64,000 nucleotides of DNA from positions 62,001 through 126,000 of the forward strand of contig NZ_JARVRH010000008.1 of the NCBI RefSeq assembly GCF_030209755.1, read 5' to 3'. Under the pieces are notes generated by a model. It did not search any database, was not told where the DNA came from, and saw only the letters and a list, made by a program, of their open reading frames with translations. The position numbers and the translations under genes are program-made. Below are positions 1-7,903 of this stretch, one piece after another; position 1 is the stretch's first letter; every line of letters starts with the position of its first letter. Origin of the DNA: Arthrobacter sp. efr-133-TYG-118 (lineage in GTDB: Bacteria > Actinomycetota > Actinomycetes > Actinomycetales > Micrococcaceae).

Positions 1-411
1 TATCTCGGCTGGGTGCGCGCCCGCCCGGATTGGGTGGCCGAATCGCTGCGTCCCGCGGCCCAAGGCAAGCGGACCCTCATCCACTGCTCGCTCGGAAAGG
101 ACCGCACCGGCGTCGTGTCCGCTCTGGCGCTCCTCGCGACGGGCGCTGACCACGCGGCTGTCGTGGCAGACTACGCCGCAAGCACCGCTGCCCTCCCCAC
201 GATGCTGGAAACCATGTCAGCAGCCTGGCGGCTGGCGGTCCCCGAGGTTCCGGAGGAGGCTTTCAGTCCCTCGCTCATGCTGCTGCAATCCCCCGAAGCT
301 GCGATGGAATACTTCCTGGACCGTTTCGGGCACGAGTTCGGCAGCGCGGGGGATTACTTGCGGGACGCCGGCCTCAGTGGTTCCGAGCTGGATGGATTGC
401 GGCTCAGGTAG
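1..411 (+). CDS. Protein tyrosine phosphatase family protein, C-terminal part (cut by window edge)
   Basis: The reading frame is open from base 1, so the true start lies outside the window. About 136 residues remain. They contain the P-loop HCSLGKDRTG, which fits the C-x5-R catalytic signature of cysteine-dependent tyrosine phosphatases of the Tyr_phosphatase_3 type (as in bacterial MptpB-like enzymes). The cysteine would form the phosphocysteine intermediate and the arginine bind phosphate. The remainder is helical and typical of the C-terminal half. Substrate is not predictable; lipid phosphates are possible in this family. It faces the next gene tail to tail, 27 bases apart. Confidence 0.8.
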   Translation, partial: YLGWVRARPDWVAESLRPAAQGKRTLIHCSLGKDRTGVVSALALLATGADHAAVVADYAASTAALPTMLETMSAAWRLAVPEVPEEAFSPSLMLLQSPEAAMEYFLDRFGHEFGSAGDYLRDAGLSGSELDGLRLR

Positions 412-438
412 CGGCGTTCTTTCTTCAGGGAGCACCGC

Positions 439-1491
439 TCAGTAGAACACCACCCGCGAGCCGGCGCGGGGCAGCGGAAAGAGCTCGTTCTCCAGGTCCT
501 CGATGATCGGATTGTAGATAAAGGGATTCCACTGGGGGCTCGCGTGGGCGGGGCGGGCGCCGTCGGTCCTGCGGCCCGTGGACGCGATGTTGAGGGGAAA
601 TGTCTTGGCCCACGCTGCCCGGGCCGTTCCGTAGTTCACGGTGTCGTCGTTCGGGTTTCCGATAAAGGCCATGCGGGTGTCCCCAAGCCTGTCGACAAAG
701 CGCGTGCCGTCGAAATGGTAGATGTAGTCCGATTCACTTTGGATCAGCACGCTCGACGGCGCGATCGGCGAGAGCTGCTCCAGGGTCTGGTCCCAGATCT
801 GCCCCCAGGTGCGTTCATGCTTGTTCACCACGCGCTCCCCTAGCTCGTAACCGCCGCGGAGGACCGACGGAACCTGGAAGCCGCTCTCGTACAAGAACAC
901 CACGCCGTCGAACCAGCTTTGGTCGAGGATGTCGTACTTACTGAACGGCGAAGAATCCAACAGGATCAGCTTGACGCTCACGCCGTTCCTTTCACGCAGG
1001 AGCGCCGCCACTTCGGTGGCCAACATCCCGCCGAAACTGTGGCCGTAGAAATAGAGGGTGTTCAGCTTCCGCTCATTGATGTAGGCGAGCACGGCGTCCA
1101 CAACCTCGGTGACTTCCAACCCCAAGTTGGAGTATCCGACGGCGGCCATCTGGCCCCGCTGCCGTAGCGAACCGCGTATCGAGTTGAGGATCCATTGGGC
1201 CTCTTCCCAGCTGGTCTTGTAGCCGGGAAAGAGAATCCAACTCGAGTTGGGGTAGTACGACTCTGCGAAATCGTCCCCCACCGGAAGGATCTTGGTGGTG
1301 CGACGTTCAGCCTGGACCTGGCGGGTGAACAGCATGTCCGCTGCGAGGGCCGTGGAAGCACCCGCTCCAATCAGGAAGGAGCGACGGGAGAAACTCTTCA
1401 GCTCGGCGGCGTGGCGGAGCACCCGGGCAAGGGAGCCCGGGTCCTGCCAGCGTTGCTGCTTCCGGGGAAATTTTCCCTCCCGATAGTTCAC
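439..1491 (-). CDS. Tat-exported alpha/beta hydrolase fold protein
   Basis: 350 residues from a GTG start. A twin-arginine signal (SRRSFLIG, residues 35-42) is followed by an Ala-rich hydrophobic stretch, so the folded protein is probably exported by Tat. After cleavage it has an alpha/beta hydrolase-like layout with the nucleophile elbow GHSFGG (Ser152) after a beta strand, and a later LLDSSPF segment. This makes it a candidate extracellular lipase/esterase/thioesterase; the substrate cannot be named. It lies 69 bases downstream of pyrE on the same strand and could be read through from it, but functions look unrelated. An N-terminal extension of about 34 residues precedes the RR motif, so a later start is possible. 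Confidence 0.7.
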   Translation of the reverse strand: MNYREGKFPRKQQRWQDPGSLARVLRHAAELKSFSRRSFLIGAGASTALAADMLFTRQVQAERRTTKILPVGDDFAESYYPNSSWILFPGYKTSWEEAQWILNSIRGSLRQRGQMAAVGYSNLGLEVTEVVDAVLAYINERKLNTLYFYGHSFGGMLATEVAALLRERNGVSVKLILLDSSPFSKYDILDQSWFDGVVFLYESGFQVPSVLRGGYELGERVVNKHERTWGQIWDQTLEQLSPIAPSSVLIQSESDYIYHFDGTRFVDRLGDTRMAFIGNPNDDTVNYGTARAAWAKTFPLNIASTGRRTDGARPAHASPQWNPFIYNPIIEDLENELFPLPRAGSRVVFY

Positions 1492-1560
1492 GCAGCCAGC
1501 TTAGGCTTTTCGGCCGCCGGGCACACGGGCCCCCTTCAGCCCCGCCTAGGCGCGGGAAGC

Positions 1561-2145
1561 TTAGTCGAGTCCCAGCTCGTCCTTGCCGAAAGCGAAGAGG
1601 TAGGGCACGCCGGTTTCGGCTTCGATCTTTTCCTTGGCGCCAGTGTTGCGGTCCACGATGACGGCCACGGCCACCACGTTGCCACCGGCCTTGCGGACGC
1701 CTTCGACGGCGGTCAGTGCCGAGCCGCCGGTGGTGGAGGTGTCCTCGAGAACCACGACGTTGCGGCCCTCCACCGAGGGACCTTCCACTTGGCGGCCCAT
1801 GCCGTAGGACTTCTGCGCCTTGCGCACAACAAAGGCGTCAACGGCGCGTCCGGCGTCGGCGGCGGCGTGCATCACGGCGGTACCGACGGGGTCCGCACCC
1901 ATAGTCAGGCCACCGGCGCACTCAACGGCGATTCCGGCGTCGTCGATCATGGAGAGCATGACCTGGCCAACCAGCTTCGAAGCCTCGTGGTGGAGGGTGA
2001 TGCGCCGCAGGTCGATGTAGTAGTCCGCCTCGGCACCGCTGGAAAGGATCACCTTGCCGCGGACGACCGCCAGTTCTTTGATCAATTCAAGGAGGCGGGC
2101 ACGGGCGGCGGCAGTGGCGGTGGCAGCATCAGAGGCGACAGTCAT
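1561..2145 (-). CDS. pyrE: Orotate phosphoribosyltransferase
   Basis: 194 residues, usual for short bacterial PyrE. It joins orotate to PRPP to give OMP, the fifth step of pyrimidine synthesis in the cytosol. The PRPP-binding loop VVVLEDTSTTGGS lies at about 130-142, and YYIDLRRITLH near the N-terminus fits the orotate/PRPP site. Its upstream neighbour is divergent, so it has its own promoter in 2146-2272. It is not beside other pyr genes here, which is common in Arthrobacter-like genomes. The start ATG at 2145 is the first in frame and gives the expected N-terminus. Confidence 0.93.
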   Translation of the reverse strand: MTVASDAATATAAARARLLELIKELAVVRGKVILSSGAEADYYIDLRRITLHHEASKLVGQVMLSMIDDAGIAVECAGGLTMGADPVGTAVMHAAADAGRAVDAFVVRKAQKSYGMGRQVEGPSVEGRNVVVLEDTSTTGGSALTAVEGVRKAGGNVVAVAVIVDRNTGAKEKIEAETGVPYLFAFGKDELGLD

Positions 2146-2272
2146 GGTGCCTATTCTACGTAAAGCCGTTCACCGCAACGGAATGGCCGGCGTCATGGAA
2201 AGTCCACGACGCCTGCACGTCACTCGCCGTAACCTGTGAAATATCTGCGCGGGGGACGGTGTTCCCGCCCAT

Positions 2273-2914
2273 ATGACAACAATCGGAATCATCGGTGCAG
2301 GACACATTGGCAGCCAAGTCGCTCGCAAAGCAGTTGAGCTTGGCTATGACGTAGTGATCAGCAACTCGCGGGGACCGGAGACCCTGGCGGAACTGGTGGC
2401 GGAGCTTGGCACACGTGCCCGGGCCGCAACACCGGCCGAGGCAGCGGCAGCAGGCGATTTCGCCGTGGTGACCGTTCCCCTCAGGAGCTACCAGGACATT
2501 CCCGTGGAACCGCTCGCCGGCAAGATTGTGATCGACACGAACAACTACTACTGGGAGCGGGACGGCCGCATCCCGGAGCTGGACAAGGGCGAGGCCACCA
2601 CGTCGGGCCTGCTGCAGAAGCATTTGCCCACGTCCAAGGTGGCCAAGGGTTTCAACCACATCATGGCGAAGGAGATCGGCACCGACGGCACCCCGGCGGG
2701 CTCCGAGAACCGCCGCGCACTGGCCACCGCCAGCGACTACCCGGAAGCCGCCGAACTCGTGGCAAAGCTCTACGACGAGTTCGGCTTCGACACTGTCAAC
2801 ATCGGACCGCTCGACGAGAGCTGGCGCGTGGAGCGTGACCGCCCGGCCTACGTGATTCGGCAGAACGCCGCCGAACTCAAGGACAACCTGGCCAAGGCGA
2901 CACGCACCATCTAG
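2273..2914 (+). CDS. NAD(P)-binding oxidoreductase, F420-dependent NADP reductase-like
   Basis: 213 residues with an N-terminal Rossmann motif GIIGAGHIGSQVA (about 5-17) and the compact single-domain layout of the F420_oxidored family (coenzyme F420:NADP+ oxidoreductase-like and related dinucleotide-binding proteins). Family members move hydride between reduced F420 and NADP+, or are uncharacterised NADPH-dependent reductases. No F420 biosynthesis gene lies nearby, so the cofactor is uncertain. No clear Shine-Dalgarno precedes the ATG, so the transcript may be leaderless or have a short leader. A strong hairpin follows the stop. Confidence 0.75.
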   Translation: MTTIGIIGAGHIGSQVARKAVELGYDVVISNSRGPETLAELVAELGTRARAATPAEAAAAGDFAVVTVPLRSYQDIPVEPLAGKIVIDTNNYYWERDGRIPELDKGEATTSGLLQKHLPTSKVAKGFNHIMAKEIGTDGTPAGSENRRALATASDYPEAAELVAKLYDEFGFDTVNIGPLDESWRVERDRPAYVIRQNAAELKDNLAKATRTI

Positions 2915-2930
2915 GAACCTCCAAACAACG

Positions 2931-2967
2931 CAGCAGCCGCTTGCCTCAGAAAGGCAAGCGGCTGCTG
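2931..2967. terminator. Bidirectional hairpin terminator
   Basis: A perfect 16-bp stem (2931-2946 with 2952-2967) and a 5-base loop lie between two convergent genes ending at 2914 and 2994. The stem is GC-rich with short T tracts, so it can serve both strands. Confidence 0.8.
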
Positions 2968-2993
2968 TGTCTAAGCGTCGACGAGCGGCCCCG

Positions 2994-3905
2994 TTAGGGC
3001 GCCGAAGCGGGATCGACGACGGCGAACCCCGCCAACGCGGCTGCCTTGCGAACGTACGCCAAGTTGGAGGCCGTCCGTTCCTCTAACGGAAGCTCGGTGG
3101 AAAAGTCTTCCAGCGTGACCCAGGAGTCGTAGCCGACTTCTGCGAGCGCGCGGAAGTAGGCGAGGACGCTTGCTTGGCCTTCGGCCAAGGGAGCCCATTC
3201 GTTGACCCACACGGCCGCACCCGATTCGTCCTTCGCCTCGGTGCGGACCCAGCGGGCGTTCTTCACGTGGACATGTGCCAAGTAGGGGCCGAGGAGCTGG
3301 AGTGCAGGCAACGGCGATTCCCAGCCCTCGATCAGCAGGTTGCCGAGGTCATGGATTACGCCGACATGCTGTGGATCCAGCCCTTCCAGCAATCGCCGGG
3401 CCGAGGAGGCCGACGCCGTCACGGTTCCATGGTGCAGTTCCACAAGGGCTTTGACGCCGTGGTGTGCCGCGCGGGAAGCAACCCACTCGTAGTGTTCCCG
3501 GGTGGCGGCAAAGAGTTCCGGGTAGGACAGGCCTGTGGGTTCCTGGCCGCCCATGTTCGAGTTGCCCAGCGGCAACACGTTCACGCGGACCTGCTTGGCA
3601 CCCAAGGCTGCGGTCGCCGCGAGGACCCGATCGACGTCGTCGTGGTTGTCGCAGCGGGCGTAGCCGCCGAGTCCGGAGAATTCCAGCCCTGATTCCGCGG
3701 TGAGGCGGGCAATCTCCGGGATCGAGCCCTCCAAGCCCGTCATGGGCCAGGTGGCACGGTTCCCCGCCCAGAAGCCAGGTTCTGCTGCCTCCGCCTGGTC
3801 GGTGACGCGCCATTCGATGCCGTCCCACCCCTGGGATGCGAGCTTGGTGGCGGCTTCCAGCGGCGACCATTCGGGCGTGGACGCGGTGAAGACAGAGAAC
3901 TTCAT
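2994..3905 (-). CDS. Sugar phosphate isomerase/epimerase-like TIM barrel protein
   Basis: 303 residues of the AP-endonuclease-2/xylose-isomerase-like TIM barrel family. Typical elements are the N-terminal FSVFTAS strand, GWDGIEWR, VELHHGT (metal-binding Glu) and GVIHDLGN (metal-binding His/Asp). Relatives act as IolE, IolI, 3-keto-sugar isomerases or hydroxypyruvate isomerases. It is the last gene of the minus-strand operon and overlaps the Gfo/Idh gene by 4 bases (ATGA), which implies translational coupling. With a dehydrogenase and a second such barrel in the same operon, a role in oxidising and isomerising an imported sugar or cyclitol is likely. The substrate is not determinable. Confidence 0.8.
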   Translation of the reverse strand: MKFSVFTASTPEWSPLEAATKLASQGWDGIEWRVTDQAEAAEPGFWAGNRATWPMTGLEGSIPEIARLTAESGLEFSGLGGYARCDNHDDVDRVLAATAALGAKQVRVNVLPLGNSNMGGQEPTGLSYPELFAATREHYEWVASRAAHHGVKALVELHHGTVTASASSARRLLEGLDPQHVGVIHDLGNLLIEGWESPLPALQLLGPYLAHVHVKNARWVRTEAKDESGAAVWVNEWAPLAEGQASVLAYFRALAEVGYDSWVTLEDFSTELPLEERTASNLAYVRKAAALAGFAVVDPASAP

Positions 3906-5134
3906 GCCGATACCTCTTCGCGGGGCGAGCCAGTAGGGGCTACCGCGTGGGAAGAGGCCCCGCCGGTGCGGACCTCCACATTGTTGTACTTGCCGGCAAT
4001 GACGTCGGCGATCAGCACGGGCTGGCCCAAGGTGGCTGAGACATACAGGGCACGCACTGTAGCCAGAGCGGTCACGGCGTCCCTGACGGTAACGCCCGCC
4101 GGGCGTCCTGCCCGGATCGCCGCGATAATGTCCCGGTACTGCCGGACATGTCCAGCCGGGTACACCGTGGGGTCCAGTGCTTCGACGGTGTCGTCCGGGT
4201 ATTTGGCGAGCTCGACGGCGGCCTGGTTCCCGCCGCCGAGGATGCCCATGGCGCTGCTTTCCGAAGGATCTGCTGCGTCGGAGGCGTGGAAGTACGCGAG
4301 ATCGTCGTTGTCGATCACTGCGGAACCCTTGCTGCCCATCACCTGGAGGCGGACCGTCAGGCCCGGGTACGCCGCCGTCGTCGCGTGCAACACGGCAAGG
4401 GCACCGGACTCGAAAGTAATGGTAGCTACGGCGGTGTCTTCCACCTCAACGCCTTCGTGGGCGAGAAGCGCGGTTTTGGCGCTGATCTCGAGGGGCCGGC
4501 CGAGGAACCACAAAAGCAGATCAACGGTGTGGACGCCCTGGTTCATGATGGCCCCACCGCCGTCCATGGCCCAGGTTCCGCGCCAGGCGCCCGAATCGTA
4601 GTAGCCCTGGCTCCGCCACCAGCTGACGGAGGCGACGGCGGAGGTCAGTGTGCCGAAGCGTCCGGCTCGACGGGCCTCGTCCACCACCCGGCTGGCCGGA
4701 TCAAAGCGGTGCTGGCTGATGACGGTGGCCACCAGGCCCTTGGCCTGGGCTACCTTGGCCGCAGCCAGGATTTCGTCTGCCTTGCTCAAGTCAACATCTA
4801 GGGGCTTTTCGATCACGACGTGCTTGCCGGCGTCGAGCGCTTCGAGCGCTTGCTGGATGTGCAGCCCGCTGGGCGTCGCGATGATGACCACGTCAACGGG
4901 CGCGGCGGCGAGCGCCTCGGCCAGCGTCGGGAAGACCGCAGGCCTAGGGTCGCCGTGGGCTTCGATCTTCGCGGCAAGCGCCTCGGAAGCCTCGGCAACC
5001 ACATCCACCAGCGCCGTGATGACCACCTCCGGGAATTCGCGGACCGCCGCCGTGTGGGTGCGGCCGATGACCCCGCACCCTACGATCGCGGCCCGGATTT
5101 CCGAAGCGCCGGGAGCATTTGACACCTCGCTCAC
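3902..5134 (-). CDS. Gfo/Idh/MocA family oxidoreductase
   Basis: 410 residues. The N-terminal Rossmann fold carries IVGCGVIGRTH, and the family lysine motif EKPLDVDL follows at about residue 108. The C-terminal half is the usual alpha/beta sheet domain with GGGAIMNQGVHTVDLL. Such enzymes oxidise a ring hydroxyl of a sugar or inositol using NAD(P). The gene overlaps both neighbours by 4 bases, so it sits tightly between the two isomerase-like genes. The C-terminus runs about 30 residues longer than many relatives and looks unstructured. Confidence 0.85.
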   Translation of the reverse strand: MSEVSNAPGASEIRAAIVGCGVIGRTHTAAVREFPEVVITALVDVVAEASEALAAKIEAHGDPRPAVFPTLAEALAAAPVDVVIIATPSGLHIQQALEALDAGKHVVIEKPLDVDLSKADEILAAAKVAQAKGLVATVISQHRFDPASRVVDEARRAGRFGTLTSAVASVSWWRSQGYYDSGAWRGTWAMDGGGAIMNQGVHTVDLLLWFLGRPLEISAKTALLAHEGVEVEDTAVATITFESGALAVLHATTAAYPGLTVRLQVMGSKGSAVIDNDDLAYFHASDAADPSESSAMGILGGGNQAAVELAKYPDDTVEALDPTVYPAGHVRQYRDIIAAIRAGRPAGVTVRDAVTALATVRALYVSATLGQPVLIADVIAGKYNNVEVRTGGASSHAVAPTGSPREEVSA

Positions 5135-5976
5135 TTCGTCCCCACTCCTGCTTCATGGAGGACTTTCGCGAACGCCCTTGCTGCAATGCCGAACGCCGTC
5201 GGGCCGGAGAATCCGCCCAGTCCATGGGCACCGGCCAAGTGTGGCTCGAGGCTCGCGAAGCCGGTGTACCCGTCGGCCTTCAGGGCCTCAACCGTGCGGA
5301 GGACATCGCCGTCGCCCTCGCCCGCCGGGACCACGGTGGCGTTCGAGAACAAGGCATCCTTCACCTGCAGGTATTCAAGGTGCGGGCGGAGCTTGGCGTA
5401 GCCGTCGTCGAAAGGCTTGACGCCCACCTGGACGAAATTCGCCGCGTCCCAAGCCACTTTGAGCGCGGGAGACGCCACGGTTTCGACGATGTCCAGGACC
5501 CGTTCGGGGATATCCCCATAGATGTCCTTCTCGTTTTCGTGCAGAAGCACGACGCCGGTCTCTTCCGCCACGTCCGCGAGCGCACGCATGCGTTCGATGA
5601 CCGCATCCCGGATGCTCTCCACCGCGACGTCCTCGCCGTAGTAGAAGGAGAAGATCCGGATGTAGCGGGATTCCAGGACCTGCGCGGCGTTGACTGCCCG
5701 GCGAAGCCGCTCGACCTCGTGCTCCACGGGAAGGGAAACGTCCACTTTTCCGATCGGCGAGGCGATCGCGGAAACCTTCATGTCCGCGGCATCCAGCAAG
5801 GACTTCAGTTCACGGAGCCGCGCATCATCCAGATCCACGATGTTGGTGCCCCAGGCGCTGCGGACCTCAATGTGCCTGGCTCCCAATGCCTGCATCACGG
5901 CAATCTGGATCTTGGGGTCGTCGTCGATCTCGTCGCCGAAGCCCGAGAGCTCCCATTCAACAGCTGGCGTGCTCAT
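5131..5976 (-). CDS. Sugar phosphate isomerase/epimerase family protein
   Basis: 281 residues from ATG at 5976. The frame stays open upstream, but that part is a shadow of the permease gene; the chosen start begins MSTPAVEWELSGFGDEI and lies 2 bases after the permease stop. The sequence has the metal-dependent TIM barrel pattern: ARHIEVRS near the first strand, VLLHENEKDIYGD with the metal Glu, and KVAWDAANFVQVG with Asp. It differs clearly from the barrel protein encoded at 2994-3905, so the operon carries two non-identical isomerase/epimerase-like enzymes on either side of a dehydrogenase. Confidence 0.8.
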   Translation of the reverse strand: MSTPAVEWELSGFGDEIDDDPKIQIAVMQALGARHIEVRSAWGTNIVDLDDARLRELKSLLDAADMKVSAIASPIGKVDVSLPVEHEVERLRRAVNAAQVLESRYIRIFSFYYGEDVAVESIRDAVIERMRALADVAEETGVVLLHENEKDIYGDIPERVLDIVETVASPALKVAWDAANFVQVGVKPFDDGYAKLRPHLEYLQVKDALFSNATVVPAGEGDGDVLRTVEALKADGYTGFASLEPHLAGAHGLGGFSGPTAFGIAARAFAKVLHEAGVGTK

Positions 5977-5978
5977 AG

Positions 5979-6899
5979 TTACTTGACTCCTCCGGCGGTC
6001 AGGCCGCCCACTAGGTAACGCTGGAAAATCAGGTACAGGATGACCACCGGGGCGGCACACACAAGGGAAGCCGCCATCATCTGGCCGTAGTAGGGAATCG
6101 CGCCGCCTTCTTGCGAGGCGCCGAAGACCTGGAGCGCGACGGCGGCCGTCTGGCTTTCGGGCCGCGTCATGACCGAGGCGAACAGGACATCGTTCCAGCC
6201 GAGCAGGAAGGCGAAAATACCGGAAACGACGACGCCGGGCCAGCTCAGCGGGAGGATGATCCGCACCAGAACGCCCAGGTTGCTGGCGCCGTCGATCCTT
6301 GCCGCCTCTTCGAGTTCGCGCGGCAGGCCGCGCAGGTAGGTGACCATCACCCAAGTGGAGAACGGCATCGCGAACGTCAGGTACGTCACGAACAAACCCC
6401 ACTGCGTGCCGATGATCTGGATGCCCAAGTAGCTGGCGGATGAGGAGAACAACACGAAGACCGGAAGCACCATGAGGGTACCGGGAACCGACTGCAGTCC
6501 GAGGAGCCCGCGAAGGATCGTCAAGCGGCCACGGAATTGGTAGCGGACCAGGACGTAGGCGGTTGCGATCGACATCAGTGCGGAGACAACGGCGGTGGAA
6601 CCGGCCACGAGGACGCTGTTGGCCAACCCCGTGGCTAGTCCAACACTCGACCAGATAGTGGAGTAGTTCTCAAAGGAGAAGCTGGACGGGAAGAACTCGC
6701 CCCTGGCCACGCCGATGTCCGAGTTCACGGACGCCAGGAAGATGTACGCCACCGGAATGAGCACCAGGGCACACAACACCGTCAGGATGATGGCGAGCAT
6801 GGGCCCTGGCAAGAGTTTGGTGACTTCGTGCTGGCGTTTGGAGCCCGGGCGGAAGTCTTCGCTCGATTGGCGTCCGACGGCGGTAGTTGCGGTGCTCAC
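5979..6899 (-). CDS. Carbohydrate ABC transporter permease (MalG type)
   Basis: 306 residues from a GTG at 6899 that overlaps the upstream permease stop by 4 bases (GTGA). The N-terminal hydrophobic segment MLAIILTVLCALVLIPVAYI is followed by further membrane helices. The conserved EAA loop reads ELEEAARIDGASNLGVLVRI, the contact site for the ATPase. It is the inner-membrane partner of the permease at 6896-7891. No ATPase gene is in the operon, so a shared MsiK-type ATPase encoded elsewhere is likely, as known for Streptomyces and relatives. Confidence 0.88.
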   Translation of the reverse strand: MSTATTAVGRQSSEDFRPGSKRQHEVTKLLPGPMLAIILTVLCALVLIPVAYIFLASVNSDIGVARGEFFPSSFSFENYSTIWSSVGLATGLANSVLVAGSTAVVSALMSIATAYVLVRYQFRGRLTILRGLLGLQSVPGTLMVLPVFVLFSSSASYLGIQIIGTQWGLFVTYLTFAMPFSTWVMVTYLRGLPRELEEAARIDGASNLGVLVRIILPLSWPGVVVSGIFAFLLGWNDVLFASVMTRPESQTAAVALQVFGASQEGGAIPYYGQMMAASLVCAAPVVILYLIFQRYLVGGLTAGGVK

Positions 6900-7891
6900 T
6901 TTTTGCCTCCCGGAGTTTCGGCGTCGTCGAGTTTGACGGCCCGCAGATAGACGAATAGGGGAATCGCGATCAAGATCAGCGAAATGAAGGCCATGGCCGC
7001 GCTGAGCCCGAACCTGAAACTCTGGAAGCTCGTGACGTAGGTAAGGATCGGGAGCAGCTCCACGTCGGACGGAGCGGGTACCCCGAACAGGACGAACGGC
7101 AACGTGAAGTTGTTGATGTGGTGCAGCATGCCGATCAGGAACGCCAAGGAGAGCGGACCCTTCAGGTACGGGAAAACCACGTAGCGGAGCTTGTTCCACC
7201 ACAGCGCACCGTCAAGGGCCGAGGCCTCGTGGACCTCATGGTCCACGGACTGGAGCCCGGACAATGCCAGCAGGTAGACGAACGGCCACGATGCCCAGAT
7301 CTGGACCAGGATCAGCGTCCAATATGACTGGGGACCGTTGAGCCACAGGCCGGGGTCGATGCCTACCGAATGCAGCGCCGAATCGATCACGCTGCCCGGC
7401 TGGAACATCGTCCGCCACACCGTGGCCACCACGAAGGAGGGAAGGACGTAGGGGACCAGGAAGATGGAACGGATCACGGCCCGGCCCTTGAACGCGTTCT
7501 GGGTCGCGACGGCCCCGGCGATGCCGAGCGGGATAGTGACAACCATGGCGAGCAAGGAGTAGCTGACGCTGAGCCAGATGGCGTGCAGCAAAGGCGATGC
7601 GGTCAGCGCTTCGACGAAGTTCTGGACCCCGATGAACGGAGCGCTGACCCACTGGCGCAGCGAATACTGGTCCAGGTCCAGCCCCGACATGAAGATGCCG
7701 AGGAGGAGCGGCACCACGATGATGATCACCATCAGCAGGCCGCCTGGAATCAGCATCCACAAGGGGCGGTTGCGTTCGCTCAGCCCCTTGCGGCGCCGGG
7801 GCGCGTTGTCCGGCGACTGCGGGTCCGGCTTTGCAGCGCGGGACGATTTGCGGCGCGTGGACTTCCCCGCAGTCAATGAATCGGTGGACAT
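6896..7891 (-). CDS. Carbohydrate ABC transporter permease (MalF type)
   Basis: 331 residues. The first 40 are basic and Ser/Pro-rich (cytosolic), then a first helix around PLWMLIPGGLLMVIIIVVPL and five more. The EAA loop is EVHEASALDGALWWNKLRYV. With the MalG-type partner it forms the channel of a CUT1 sugar importer. It lies 12 bases after the binding-protein stop and ends overlapping the next permease by 4 bases, so all are one transcript. Confidence 0.88.
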   Translation of the reverse strand: MSTDSLTAGKSTRRKSSRAAKPDPQSPDNAPRRRKGLSERNRPLWMLIPGGLLMVIIIVVPLLLGIFMSGLDLDQYSLRQWVSAPFIGVQNFVEALTASPLLHAIWLSVSYSLLAMVVTIPLGIAGAVATQNAFKGRAVIRSIFLVPYVLPSFVVATVWRTMFQPGSVIDSALHSVGIDPGLWLNGPQSYWTLILVQIWASWPFVYLLALSGLQSVDHEVHEASALDGALWWNKLRYVVFPYLKGPLSLAFLIGMLHHINNFTLPFVLFGVPAPSDVELLPILTYVTSFQSFRFGLSAAMAFISLILIAIPLFVYLRAVKLDDAETPGGKK

Positions 7892-7903
7892 GTCAGTTCC
7901 TAC

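Noticed and set aside
3174..3692. Open frame of 172 residues on the plus strand
   Set aside because: It lies opposite the sugar isomerase gene, has no ribosome site or motif, and is a codon-bias shadow common in high-GC DNA.
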